Below are positions 42,659 through 53,100 of a stretch of 64,000 nt of DNA, one piece after another. The stretch lies in assembly GCF_003813775.1 (NCBI RefSeq), contig NZ_RPDH01000002.1, positions 2,170,001-2,234,000 on the forward strand, read 5' to 3'. A program made the translations under genes and the position numbers. The notes under the pieces were generated by a model that saw only the letters and a program-made list of their open reading frames with translations, did no database searches and was not told where the DNA came from. How positions within the stretch are numbered: the stretch's first letter is position 1; every line of letters starts with the position of its first letter. The DNA is from Chitinophaga lutea (GTDB lineage Bacteria; Bacteroidota; Bacteroidia; Chitinophagales; Chitinophagaceae).

Positions 42659-44119
42659 TTATTTCTGCCACCATACTTTGACATCCAGTTTGTCTCCGCC
42701 CATTTGTTCAGCGGCGGCCTGGTAGTTCTCGGTGTTGTAGATCTTCACGGTGGTAGGATAATACAGGCGTGCGGGCATGTTACCGTTGTTGTACATGAAA
42801 GTAGTTTTCGGTAACACGGGCAGGCCGGTACGGCGGTGCTCGAACCACTGCTGGTAGTCGGTGAAGAACAGTGCGTAGTACTTCTGCAGCATGATCCTGT
42901 CGAGCGTACCGTCGTATTTCGCGGCGGCGGCATCGAAATAATTGGCGGGCATTACACCACCCCACATTTCAATGGCAGCCTGCACGCCTTTTTTATAGTG
43001 GCCTTCGGCCGGGGTGGCAATGTGGCCTTTCAGGGCCAGTTCGGCTTTGATGAACTCCACTTCGGCATAGCTCAGGATGGGCAGCACCATCGGCGCAATC
43101 ACGAGGCGTTGCAGCAGGCCGGACGGGGTGAAGTTGACGCTGCTGGGTGATTCCATATAGTTGATGGGAAGGCCTTTGTAACCGAGACTGGCGTTGGTCG
43201 AAGAACGGGCCACACCGGCAAAGAGCGGCAGGCGCGGGTCTTTCACGTCGTTCAGGTTCTTGATGAAAAAGTCGAAGTACACGCGGCCGGTACTGAAGTC
43301 CTGCGGACGGCTCCAGGGAGAGATGTTCGGCGTGGTGCCGGTAATGGGGAGCACAGCCGCTTCCGCATTGCTTTCGAATACGGGGAACTTCACGGGGTCT
43401 TTGATGATGGCCGCCATGGTGGCGAAGTTTTCCGGCATACGGCTGGCAGAGCGCAGCAGCAGGCGCAGGCGCAGGGAGTTGGTAAATTTCCGCCAGCGGG
43501 TCATGTTATTGGCAAACAGGATGTCTGCGGCGTACATCGCTGTGGAGCCTTTGCCATACAGTGTATCGGCCCTTTCGAGATCGCTCAGCATCGTTTTGTA
43601 TACCAGTTCCTGCTTGTCGAAGGTGGGGAAGAAAGTGCCTTCTTCACCGGCCAGCGCGGTGCTCATGGGAATATCACCGAAGCAGTCCGTGAGGGTGGAA
43701 TACAACCACGCCTTGAGCGTGAGCGCAATGGCCAGGTAGTTGCTGTTGCCGAGTTTGGTGGCGGACAATTCCATTTCACGGGCGTTGGCCAGCCATTTGT
43801 AACCGGTCGTCCAGATGCCGTTGCCGACGTCCTCACGGAAATCGTACAGGTAGATCTGGTCTTCCACGGATTCGTTCGGATAACCGCCGGCCACCTGCAT
43901 CAGCTCGAACGTAAAGGAGCGGCTGCGGCTCATGCCGTACGTGGCGGCGCCATAGATGGTCGGGTTCAGGAGCGTGCCCGGCGTGATGCTTTCGAGGCGG
44001 TTCGGGTCCGAGTTCGTTTTCAGAAAGTCTTTCGTACAGCTGCTGAAGGCGAGCGCGGCGGCTGCGGCAGTGAGCAGACTGATAACACGTATATTTTTTC
44101 CTATGCTGGAGAATGTCAT
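42659..44119 (-). CDS. SusD/RagB family lipoprotein (SusD-like_2 type)
   Basis: 486 residues. Signal peptide with lipobox LAFSSC (about residue 28), then TKDFLKTNSDPNRLESITPGTLLNP, typical of the SusD-like_2 subgroup whose members bind peptides or unknown ligands. Helices with LAIALTLKAWLYSTLTDCFGDIPMS and the C-terminal FTDYQQWFEHRRTGLPVL match this family. It lies 22 bp after susC, forming a two-gene transporter operon without enzymes nearby except possibly the PHP-type protein. Confidence 0.93.
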   Translation of the reverse strand: MTFSSIGKNIRVISLLTAAAAALAFSSCTKDFLKTNSDPNRLESITPGTLLNPTIYGAATYGMSRSRSFTFELMQVAGGYPNESVEDQIYLYDFREDVGNGIWTTGYKWLANAREMELSATKLGNSNYLAIALTLKAWLYSTLTDCFGDIPMSTALAGEEGTFFPTFDKQELVYKTMLSDLERADTLYGKGSTAMYAADILFANNMTRWRKFTNSLRLRLLLRSASRMPENFATMAAIIKDPVKFPVFESNAEAAVLPITGTTPNISPWSRPQDFSTGRVYFDFFIKNLNDVKDPRLPLFAGVARSSTNASLGYKGLPINYMESPSSVNFTPSGLLQRLVIAPMVLPILSYAEVEFIKAELALKGHIATPAEGHYKKGVQAAIEMWGGVMPANYFDAAAAKYDGTLDRIMLQKYYALFFTDYQQWFEHRRTGLPVLPKTTFMYNNGNMPARLYYPTTVKIYNTENYQAAAEQMGGDKLDVKVWWQK

Positions 44120-44141
44120 GATTCGCTGGTTTTCGTTGTAA

Positions 44142-47100
44142 TTACAGTTTTACTTTCAGGTTGAAGCCATAGGTGGCAGGCACAGGCATCTGGCCTACCT
44201 CCACGCCGGTGAGAATACCGGTACCGCCGGCCTGTGTGGCCACTTCCGGATCGTAGATCGGGAAATCGGACCATACGGCCAGGTTACGGCCATATACGGC
44301 AAGGCTTACGTTCTGGAGGAACGTGCGCGAAATCCATTTGGAAGGCAGCGTGTACTCCAGCGATACTTCCCTGAATTTCAGGAAAGATGCGTCGAACGAG
44401 TTGGCTTCGGTATTGTTCAGGCGGTAATACTGCGCGTAGTAGTCGGCCGGCCTTACTTTCACCGTGTTCGGGCTGAAGGTGCCGTCTGCATTCTGCACCA
44501 CGCCGTCGCCGGTAATCCAGCCTTCTTCCCTGCCCTTCAGGGTATGTTTCAGTTTACCCTGCTCGGTCATCTTGTGGTGGGAATGGGAATAGAGGATGCC
44601 GCCGTACTGCCCGTCGATAGTGGCGCTCAGCCTGAAACCCTTGTAAGTGAAATTATTCACGAGGCCGGCTCTCCAGTCGGGGTTGGTGTCGCCGATGTAT
44701 TCCGCTACCTGCGTCACCACGGGGATACCGTTGTTGTAGATGATCTTGCCTTCCGGAGAACGTTCGAATTTCAACCCGTACAACGCAGAGGCGATCTCTC
44801 CTTCCACGGCAGTCAGCGTGGCGCTGGAAGAGCTCATGATAGACAGTTTGCCGCCAAGGCGCGGATCGAGGCTCATCACCCTGCTGCGGGTGGTCGCCCA
44901 GGTGAGGATGGTGTTCCAGGTAAATGCCTTGTTCTTGATGGGTGTGGCATTCAGTACCAGCTCGAGGCCGCGGTTGCGGATCTCGCCGGAGTTGAGGATG
45001 GCGGAGCTGAAGCCGGAAGAGTGTTCCAGGGGAACAGACAAAATCTGGTTCCTGGTATTGGTCTGGTAAACAGACGCATCGAGGCGCAGCCTGTTTTTAA
45101 GAAACGCCACGTCAATACCGGTTTCCACACTGGTTGCGATTTCAGGTTTGAAGTGGAGGTTGTACAGCTGCGTAGGCGCTTCCGCAGAACTGGGGAAATC
45201 GCTGCGGTTATAATATTTGTTGGTCCTGTAAGGATCGGTATCGTTACCCACCTGCGCGAAAGACAGGCGGTATTTGGCGAAACTGATGGCTTTCGGCATC
45301 CGGATCATCTCGCTCAGGATAACGCTGAGGTTGGCGGAGGGATAGAAGAACGACCAGTTTTCCTGCGGCAGTGTGCTCGACCAGTCGTTACGGCCGGTCA
45401 GATCAAGAAATACCCTGTCGCGGTACGCGAGGTTGATGAGGCCGTAGATGCTGTTCACTTTTTTATCGGCATCATACGTCGCTACCAGCGGGTTGCTCAC
45501 GCCGTTGGTCATTTTGTACACGCCGGGCACCACCAGGCCGATCAGGGTATTGTCGGTGCGCTTGTACTGGCTGCTCATGGCGTTACCACCTACCGATGCG
45601 CCGAGGGTGAATTTGCCTTTGTCGAATGCATCGCGGTAAGACAGCAGGAAGTCGCTGTTGATCTCCTGGCTGTACACCTGCTGGGTTTGATAGAAGCCTT
45701 GCCCGTAACGGTTGGTATCCCAGGGGCGGCGCTGATCTCTCGCCTGCTGGTTGGCGTTGAGGCCGGTGCGCACCATCAGGCTCAGTTTCGGCGTCAGCTG
45801 CGCGTCTACTTTCAGGTTACCGGTGATCTGGTTGCTGCGCAGGCCGTTGGTGATCTCTTCGGAAATCGCGAACGGGTTGTCGATGAACGAACTGTAAGGA
45901 CGCACCATGTCGATGCCCTCGAAGCCGGGCCGCCATGTGGGCCGGTACCAGTTCAGGTTGACGTTGGGGTTCTGGAAAATCATGAAGTAAGCGATGGAGT
46001 GGTTGTTATAACCCAGCCCCGGCAGGTTGTCGCTCGACTTGTTCGTATAGTTCACTACGGAGCTCACCCTGATTTTGCTGGATACTTTGTAGCCCGCGTT
46101 CACGGAAGCGGTGGTACGTTTGAAGCCCATGGTGGGCATGATCCATTTGTTGTCCGTATGTGTGAGGGAAGCGCGTACGCTACCTGCATCCCCGGAATTA
46201 TCGAGGGTGATGCTGTTGGTGGTGGTGCGGCCGGTTTGCCAGAAAGATTTGCGGTTGTCCCTATACGGTACCCAAGGCGTTCTTTCCGCGCCGGTACCGA
46301 GTTTAGCGGGGTCGTACTGGAAATACGACTGGCCGTTGAATTTCGGGCCGAATGCGCTGCTGCTGCCGCCGGTGCTACGGCCGTCGGCCGTGTTACCGTA
46401 GGAATAATACATTTCACCGGCTGAGTTGTAGTTCGTTTTACCATCGCCCTGGCCGTATTCATACTGATAGTCGGGCCAGCGGGTGATCACGTCGAAGCTG
46501 GTATTGGAGTTCAGCGATATGCCGAGCCCTTTTTTGGTTCTGCCGGATTTGGTGGTGATCAGCACGGCGCCGTTGGCGGCGCGGCTGCCGTACAATGCGG
46601 TAGCACCGGGGCCTTTGAGGATGGAAATACTTTCAATATCGTCGGGGTTGATGTCGGCAATACCGTTCCCGAAATCCACCGGTACGTCGATGGACGCGTC
46701 GCCGCCCATGTACCCGTTGGAGGCGCCGGAAGTGGTGAGACCGCCATTCACGGGAATACCGTCTACTACCACGAGTGCCGCGTTGCCGTTGGTGGTCAGC
46801 GAGCTTTCGCCGCGCAGCCTGATCTCCTGCGAGTTCAGCGGGCCGCCGAGCGATGCGATGTTCAGGCCGGCCACTTTACCTCTCAGCGCGTCCGACCAGT
46901 TGTTGGGCCGCGCATCGGTGAGCGATTCGGCATTCACCGTTTGCTGTGCGTAGCCCAGCGCCTTTTCCGATCTCTTGATACCGAGCGCGGTGGTCACCAC
47001 CTCGTTCAGCGTGGTAGAAGAAGTTTTCAGGCGCAGGTTCAGCGCGGGGGATATTTCATTAACAGTGTAGGACAGTTTTTCGTACCCGATCATCGTGAAC

Positions 47101-47333
47101 GTCAGCACGGCACCTTTCTTTTCCACTTTCACGGAGAAAGTGCCGTTTTCGTCGGTGATACCCACCACTTTGCCGTCTGCGAGAATCGTAACACCGGGAA
47201 TCAAAGTACCGTTATCACCGGAACGTACGGTGCCTTTTACCGGCAATTGCGTCTGGGCATAGAGAAGGCCCGGGATAAATAGTACCGTGCAGCATATCAT
47301 GCATGCCAGTAGCCTCATTAGTCTTTTGTTCAT
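44142..47333 (-). CDS. SusC/RagA family TonB-linked outer membrane protein
   Basis: 1063 residues from the ATG at 47333 (MNKRLMRLLACMICC signal peptide, ending LLYAQTQ); an ATG 39 bp upstream overlaps the promoter region. It has a carboxypeptidase-like domain (GTLIPGVTILADGKVVGITD), plug with VVVDGIPVNGG and LKGPGATALYGSRAANGAVL, and a barrel ending in LKVKL. It pairs with the SusD-like_2 protein downstream. A -7-like TTCCTTTG lies at 47377-47370 (47370-47377 on the plus strand). No regulator gene is next to this pair. Confidence 0.95.
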   Translation of the reverse strand: MNKRLMRLLACMICCTVLFIPGLLYAQTQLPVKGTVRSGDNGTLIPGVTILADGKVVGITDENGTFSVKVEKKGAVLTFTMIGYEKLSYTVNEISPALNLRLKTSSTTLNEVVTTALGIKRSEKALGYAQQTVNAESLTDARPNNWSDALRGKVAGLNIASLGGPLNSQEIRLRGESSLTTNGNAALVVVDGIPVNGGLTTSGASNGYMGGDASIDVPVDFGNGIADINPDDIESISILKGPGATALYGSRAANGAVLITTKSGRTKKGLGISLNSNTSFDVITRWPDYQYEYGQGDGKTNYNSAGEMYYSYGNTADGRSTGGSSSAFGPKFNGQSYFQYDPAKLGTGAERTPWVPYRDNRKSFWQTGRTTTNSITLDNSGDAGSVRASLTHTDNKWIMPTMGFKRTTASVNAGYKVSSKIRVSSVVNYTNKSSDNLPGLGYNNHSIAYFMIFQNPNVNLNWYRPTWRPGFEGIDMVRPYSSFIDNPFAISEEITNGLRSNQITGNLKVDAQLTPKLSLMVRTGLNANQQARDQRRPWDTNRYGQGFYQTQQVYSQEINSDFLLSYRDAFDKGKFTLGASVGGNAMSSQYKRTDNTLIGLVVPGVYKMTNGVSNPLVATYDADKKVNSIYGLINLAYRDRVFLDLTGRNDWSSTLPQENWSFFYPSANLSVILSEMIRMPKAISFAKYRLSFAQVGNDTDPYRTNKYYNRSDFPSSAEAPTQLYNLHFKPEIATSVETGIDVAFLKNRLRLDASVYQTNTRNQILSVPLEHSSGFSSAILNSGEIRNRGLELVLNATPIKNKAFTWNTILTWATTRSRVMSLDPRLGGKLSIMSSSSATLTAVEGEIASALYGLKFERSPEGKIIYNNGIPVVTQVAEYIGDTNPDWRAGLVNNFTYKGFRLSATIDGQYGGILYSHSHHKMTEQGKLKHTLKGREEGWITGDGVVQNADGTFSPNTVKVRPADYYAQYYRLNNTEANSFDASFLKFREVSLEYTLPSKWISRTFLQNVSLAVYGRNLAVWSDFPIYDPEVATQAGGTGILTGVEVGQMPVPATYGFNLKVKL

Positions 47334-47369
47334 GGCTTTTGATTGATTAGAACTCCTTAATCGAAGCCG

Positions 47370-47377
47370 CAAAGGAA
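47370..47377 (-). promoter_or_regulatory. Near-consensus -7 box of the third susC
   Basis: TTCCTTTG on the minus strand differs in one base from TAnnTTTG and ends 36 bp before the ATG. No clear -33 element. Confidence 0.4.
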
Positions 47378-47493
47378 GAACAAAACTGTTATGAAAACGC
47401 TAACGGCATTTTATCATAATGTTAACAATCCGAAATAATGTGAAAGACGGAAAGAGAAAGAAATTTAAGGCGTGCTGTGCTTTTTTATTTAAA

Positions 47494-47522
47494 AATGTTT
47501 AAACATTCCCCTTTGCGGGGAA
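47494..47522 (-). terminator. Palindrome and hairpin downstream of the PHP-type gene
   Basis: AATGTTTAAACATT (47494-47507) is a perfect 14-bp palindrome and abuts the stem TTCCCC/GGGGAA (to 47522). On the minus strand the GC stem comes first and is followed by a U-rich tract, so it may end transcription of the gene that stops at 47619. The palindrome alone could also be an operator for susC. Confidence 0.4.
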
Positions 47523-47618
47523 CTACTCTTTTTTGCAATGAAACGAAGGCGTTCCTGTTTTTGCCACCAATAATGGCCACATCCGGGGGCGTGCCGTTTT
47601 ACCTGCAGCAGGCCGATT

Positions 47619-49700
47619 TTATTGCAGCCACACCATTTGCGTAAAGGCGCCGTTGACCGCCGCATCCCACACTTCCACCCGCACCCAGGTACGGTTGGGC
47701 AGGGATACCGGGAAGCGGAACTGCTTTTTGCCAAAGGCTTCCGTGGTATCGAGCCGGATATGCTCGCGGTACACCTGTCGGCCGTCGCCGGATACGATGT
47801 CGACGTATTGGAGGGGAAAGGTCCAATCGATGGTCAACCGGATGTCTGCCTTTCCGCCGGGCAACCTCACCGTTTCGCCGGCGCCTTTGCCGTTGACGGT
47901 AAAGGATGGCAGGAGGATTTCGCCCGTTGATACAAAGAAACGCCCGTTTTCAATAGCATCCAGCACAGGCTGCCACCCGTTTTTCCAGGTAGGCAGTTGA
48001 TCGAGCTGCAGATAGTTGACATTGTTGTGGGCATATACTTCAAAATGCGGTTCTATCCTGAAGAGATCCGCCTCCGCGATCACATGTTTGCGATGCCCCC
48101 AGTTGGCCATATCGTCCATCAGGTCCAATATACGCCGGTTGCCGAGGTAGGGCTGCGACAGGTCGGCCGGCATGGCTTTCCAGGCCGCTCCCATAAAACG
48201 ATCCGATTTAAAGAACGCTTCTTCTTTGTATTTATCCGGATAACCGGTAGAGCCTTTCGTGCGGGCATGGGCGGTCCAGGCCAGGCCTTTCTCCGTGCGC
48301 AGCAGCTGCAGCATCTCTTCTTTGTTGCCGATGCGGTAGACGGTACCATAATGCGGATCCTGTTCTACATAGGGCTCCTCCGGTTTCCGCGACATGATCC
48401 AGTATACCGGTTTGGGAAAAAAGTTCATCCAATGGCCGCCGAAGAAATTATTGGGCTCTTCTCCCGGCAGCAGCAGAAAGCTGGTATCGGAAAGGCGCTC
48501 GCATTCCTCAAACAGGGTCCTGAGCTCCTTCAACCGCTCGGGAGCAGGCCCTTTCGGATGGCCGGGCCCGTGAAACTCTCCCAGGTGCACAATGTTCACG
48601 CCGGTACGTTTAAACACCTTTACGAAATCCGGTGTTTCGGGAATTGGTTGATGGCCCAGCACATCCTGTACATGCTCGATGTGAAAGTGGCTGGACATTG
48701 TTTTGTAACCTGGCAACGCCGGATAACGGTCATCATGGGTAAAGCGCTTTACACCTGCCAGGGCCTGTTCCGCCGCGCCTGTGCTCAGGAGGCAGAAGAA
48801 ATTGAGCCGCTGGCGGGTGCCGGGCGGGGCATTGAACCAGGGCACAAAGCGGCGGTCGCCCTGGAGATCCTGCCGGACGCCGATACCATACCCCTTCACC
48901 ATATCGCGGTAGTTGCTGCCGTGCCAGATGAATTTCAGGTTGAAGGCTTCATCCAGCGGATAGAAATACTGGTGCGGCGCGGGAAAAAGCGCGAGGCTGC
49001 CGCCCGGGTTCTCTCCTATGATCGTACGGTACTTTACTTCCTGGTTTTTAGCGGGACTGGCAGCCACCGGCGTGATGGTTTGCATCACATTGTCCACGTC
49101 CGACCAGCTCAGGTTTTTCCAAAGCGCTTTCCGGCTCACGAGCCCCGCATCGTACAGCAAAGCCGTCGAATCAACCGGGGTAGCCATCACCGCCGCCACG
49201 TTAAACAAAGGGCTTCCCTTATACAGCGTGATCTCGATATCCCCCTCGAAACCGGGGGCGGATATACGGGAAATGACAATCTGTATGCGCGCGCCGCTGC
49301 TGCTGATGCGGGCGCTGCGTTTGTCCAGCTCCGCCGGATAGGCCTGGAAAGGTTTCAGCGGCACACGGTCGAAAAAGATATTCCAGCCATTCTGGGATAC
49401 GAGGTCGCGCTTGCCGAGGGTGAGCACGAAAACCGGGTCGAGGCCGGCCGCTACTTCACGGAAAGCGCCCGCGCGGGTGAGCTGAATGCTCTGGAACAGG
49501 GGTTGCTGCGGGTCGAGGTTCAGCAACAACCGGGCCTTTTCGGATGTGCCGGCCGGCCAGCTGATATCGATGACGTTGTTACCGGCGGTCGCTTTAGCCC
49601 CGCTGACGGGTTGCAGGCCGGTCAGGTCCACCGGCGCCTGCGCCTGGGTACGCACAATGCCCTGGAGAAGCAATAAAAAGCATATGGTCGCCTTCTTCAT
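47619..49700 (-). CDS. Secreted CehA/McbA-like PHP-fold protein
   Basis: 693 residues from ATG 49700, giving signal peptide MKKATICFLLLLQG...AQA. The N-terminal about 330 residues are beta-rich and unassigned. From about 345 to 640 the sequence resembles PHP-superfamily metallohydrolases of the CehA/McbA type: SSHFHIEHV, VHLGEFHG, LLLPGEEPNN, AWTAHARTKG, IAEADLFRIEPH, and the family-typical ending IENGRFFVSTGEILL. The usual HxH metal ligand pair is read here as HFH. Family members hydrolyse carbamates or phosphoesters, but this one is untyped. It has its own transcription unit upstream of the SusC gene. Confidence 0.72.
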   Translation of the reverse strand: MKKATICFLLLLQGIVRTQAQAPVDLTGLQPVSGAKATAGNNVIDISWPAGTSEKARLLLNLDPQQPLFQSIQLTRAGAFREVAAGLDPVFVLTLGKRDLVSQNGWNIFFDRVPLKPFQAYPAELDKRSARISSSGARIQIVISRISAPGFEGDIEITLYKGSPLFNVAAVMATPVDSTALLYDAGLVSRKALWKNLSWSDVDNVMQTITPVAASPAKNQEVKYRTIIGENPGGSLALFPAPHQYFYPLDEAFNLKFIWHGSNYRDMVKGYGIGVRQDLQGDRRFVPWFNAPPGTRQRLNFFCLLSTGAAEQALAGVKRFTHDDRYPALPGYKTMSSHFHIEHVQDVLGHQPIPETPDFVKVFKRTGVNIVHLGEFHGPGHPKGPAPERLKELRTLFEECERLSDTSFLLLPGEEPNNFFGGHWMNFFPKPVYWIMSRKPEEPYVEQDPHYGTVYRIGNKEEMLQLLRTEKGLAWTAHARTKGSTGYPDKYKEEAFFKSDRFMGAAWKAMPADLSQPYLGNRRILDLMDDMANWGHRKHVIAEADLFRIEPHFEVYAHNNVNYLQLDQLPTWKNGWQPVLDAIENGRFFVSTGEILLPSFTVNGKGAGETVRLPGGKADIRLTIDWTFPLQYVDIVSGDGRQVYREHIRLDTTEAFGKKQFRFPVSLPNRTWVRVEVWDAAVNGAFTQMVWLQ

Positions 49701-49754
49701 AACGGTTATTTGCATGGTTGTCATGAAGATAATACATCCGGGCCGCCTTCCTAT

Positions 49755-49897
49755 GGGTGCCCCACTATTGGCCGGATGGTGTAAACTTTCATCCGGATTT
49801 TCTCACACAGTTGTAAACCTGGCAAAGGTGGGTGCCCCATAATCGGCCGGATGGGTGTAAACTTTCATCCGGATTTTCTCACATTGTTGTAAACCTG
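49755..49897. repeat. Tandem direct repeat of about 67 bp, each with a hairpin
   Basis: Copy 1 is 49755-49821 and copy 2 is 49830-49897, about 90 percent identical by eye. Each begins GGGTGCCCCA, contains GGCCGGATG...CATCCGG (a 7-bp inverted repeat around TGTAAACTT) and ends TTGTAAACCTG. The motif TGTAAAC therefore occurs four times. The array lies between the PHP-type gene start and the iteron-like array. Confidence 0.8.
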
Positions 49898-49996
49898 ACG
49901 AAGACCGGTACATTTTTCCGGATTGGCGTCAGTAATCCCGCCACCAGCCTGATAGTCAGAAAAACACCCCACGCCAGGCGGGCATTTGATGGGTGT

Positions 49997-50099
49997 TCAA
50001 CGAACCTTCAACGAAGGACCAACGAACCTCCAACGAAGGATCAACTTTCCGGTGATCCTTCGTTCATCCCCCAGGGAAGGTTCGTTGATCCTTCGTTGA
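49997..50099. repeat. 11-bp iteron-like array, four direct and three inverted units
   Basis: Four contiguous units of pattern YCAACGAANNN run from 49997 to 50040 (TCAACGAACCT, TCAACGAAGGA, CCAACGAACCT, CCAACGAAGGA). Three inverted units follow: TCCTTCGTTCA (50056-50066), AGGTTCGTTGA (50078-50088), TCCTTCGTTGA (50089-50099). Units alternate CCT and GGA ends. On the minus strand it is the 3' end of the 1024-residue gene's transcript and could fold into a long stem. The rest of 49898-50116 shows nothing else. Confidence 0.85.
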
Positions 50100-50116
50100 A
50101 AACGGTGTTACGGCTG

Positions 50117-53100
50117 TCAACCCTGCGTTGCCAGATACACTTTCAGCTGGTTGAGCACATTCAACGTGTTGCGAATGTTGTAGTTAATGGAAATTCCCTC
50201 CATGGGGAGCTGGTTCAGGCTGTTGCGCTGTTTGTCTATCCTGTCCGTGTAGTGGCGCCTGACGAAGTTGAAAACCGGCGAAAGGTCATTCTGGTCGGCG
50301 GTGAACGTCGGTTTGAATGCCGCCCATTTCACGGCGTGCGTAGACTCGTTTAAAAAATCCTCTCCCAGGATGCCGGAGAATATTTTCACCAGGTCTTCAA
50401 AAAAAGCATATTCAGGCGGATACACCAGGTAGTTGGCGTTCATTTTTGTTCGTATCCCCGTTTCACGATAATCATCGTATGGCGTTACGAGGGAATTATA
50501 CTGGCTCAGCGTCAGTATGTTCACCACCAGGTATCCCAGGATATTCAGTTCATTCGATTTATCAATGTTGCCGCGGTACAGGAAATCCACATCCAGCTTC
50601 GCATCGTTAAGCACAGATTCCCTGATACGGTCGCCTTTATGCAATATTTCGTTGATAACAAACTCGGTAAAGCTGAAATCAAGTATATCCGCGTCGTCGC
50701 CGAGTTTCCTGAGTTTGAAATAACTCCTGTCCAGCGCCCTGTTTTTGATAATGGTTTTGGCCTGTTGCCGCCACGACTGGGGATTCAGGGTCCTGAAATT
50801 GGGCCCTTCAAAATCGAGGACGGTGATCATTTTCCCATCGTACGGGGATTTCCCTTCCTGGTAGGGGAACGACCGCCGGTAGCTTCGCTGTTCGTATAAA
50901 AACCGGATGTTGAGCCCGGAAAAATTGCCTTCTTTGAATTCGCATTCGTAAAGGGTTACCGGGAAATGATAAGACCCTGAAACCCTGTGTACCGTGGAGG
51001 TCGTGAATCTGATAACTCCCAGGTCGCGGGCCGTGTTGAAAATATCCAGCACATCCGTATCCACCGCATATACGCGGTGCTCCGGGAAACGGTCGTCATT
51101 GTCTATTTCGTTTTCCAGCACGGCCAGTTGTTTATTGGCAAATGCCGACTCCATCGCCGCATAGTATTTCTGCCGCTTGGCCGCCCGCTGTTTGGACGTT
51201 CCCTGATAGTGGCTTTTTTTGCCGGGCTCAACGGGCGTGAAAGCCGTTCTGTCAAGCAGCGTATACTTCGTCGTAAGGTATCTTCTATACGGCTTGAAAA
51301 TCAAATGATAGTTCTTCGCCAGCAGTCGTTGCCGGGTATACTCCGCGAGGATGTCGAACACGGCCAGCGCATGTTTGTGATGCAGCTCCGCTATTTCTTC
51401 CACCACTTCTTTCCTGACGAGCGCAGTGCAGAATTCCTTCAGTTGCTCACCTGTTTCCATGAACCGGGCAAAATGGTTCTTCACGAACTTCGAATCGGAC
51501 TTCGTGATCAGGTGCGCCTGCAGGTATAAATCAACGCCCCTGTTCCATTCTATCGGGTTGGCCAGTTTCCCGGGGAATGTATTGACAAAATTCTTCAGTT
51601 TGTTCGTCAGCCCGGAAATGGCCACCGGCACCAGTCCTACCTGGTATTCAAACAGCACGTTATTCATGACCAGCGTCCTTACTCCCGCGCCCGTGGCGGA
51701 CATGGCATAGCCGCTCAATGCGTTGGAAGTACAGGCGGTTTCGGTAGCATGCACCAGGTAATGGGTGATGTATTTATTGTATTCCACCCTGTATTCGTCC
51801 TTGTTGAGATCAAATTTCCGGTCGTTGAAAAGTGTGTTCAGCTGGGCATTGGCGTTGATCACAACACCCATGGCCTGGTTATAGTCGATCAGGTCGATCT
51901 TGCCGTTCAACTGATTGAACTGGTCGTTCAGCCGTTGTAACAGCGTCTGCTCTATTTTTCCGTTGCGGATAACCGTTTCCGTTAAAAAGTTCAGCTGCTG
52001 CATGATGTTCTTCTGGTTTTCCAGCACCGCGTTAAACCCGTTGATGATCAGTTCAGCCAGCTGTTGCAGTTGTTTGAAAAGATTGTTCCACAGCTTCGCT
52101 TCCCCGCCGCTGGAAAACAGACTCAACACCGTCATACCGACGGCCACCCAGGATGCCGTCAGCGCCATGGTTCCTATGGCCGGCTCCGGCATCGTGTACT
52201 TCACATAATTGATATAGGCGTCTTTGACGGCCATGGAAACCCGGTAGAAGCCGTCGGCCAGGGTGGGATCTTTGAATAACAGCTGGATGACAGCCCTGCC
52301 TATATACAGCGCGCCGGAAATTTCCGCGTCCGTCGCTGCCAGGTTGTTCAGGAACTCCTGGCGCTCCCGCTGGGTACGGGCCTGCTCCGAGGCCGTTTTC
52401 CATTCGGTGAAGTACGTGTTCAGGTCACTCAGCACCGCCGTCAGCAATTCATCTTTTTTAGTTCCGTCGTCCACTCTTTGAGCAACGACTTTAACCGGGT
52501 GTTTGTCCGGCAGTTTGCTTTCGAGCTCCTTTTTCGGGGCATTAAAGGGGATCCTGCTCCTGGTAATCACCTCCGTTGATTGTAACACTTCTTTTTTCGC
52601 ACCGGATTCCTTGTAATAGGTTTCAACGGTTCTTCTGCATAAGGCGATGTTATCGTTCTTTACTTTTTCGAATATCCCTTCAATAAATTCCGTAGTGAGT
52701 ATACCCGTGCCCATCAGTGTCAGTTCCGCCAGTATAACCGGCAGTGTAGCGGTTCCCGCCGCCGCCAGCCCGGCCACCCCTACCCCGATGATCACCGATT
52801 GGAACATGGTGTTCAGTTTCGGGAAAGCATCTTCCATGAAGGGGTTTTCCTTATAGTTGCATGCCCTGTACAGTTCGTCGACGGTAACGGGTTTGGATTC
52901 CCTGATCTGCTGTATTGTTTCGGGCGTATAATTCCCGCTCCCATCCGTTGCCCCGAAATTCGCGTGAAAATTTGTACGGTAAGCCGCCATTGACTGCTCG
53001 AAGCTCAGATCTTTATAATCATTCGCAGCAACCGCCTGCAATAATATTTTCCGGATGGCTTCCTCTTCTTCCGGCTTCAGGTTATCGCTCAGCATACGTT

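Noticed and set aside
44544..46424. Long plus-strand open frame (626 codons) opposite the third susC
   Set aside because: It mirrors the SusC coding frame; GC-rich third positions leave few stops on the opposite strand. The translation has no domain and the SusC match is certain.
47997..49676. Plus-strand open frame of 559 codons opposite the PHP-type gene
   Set aside because: Antisense mirror frame without protein features.
49997..50099. CRISPR array
   Set aside because: Units are 11 bp with no spacers, and part of the array is inverted; no cas genes are in view.
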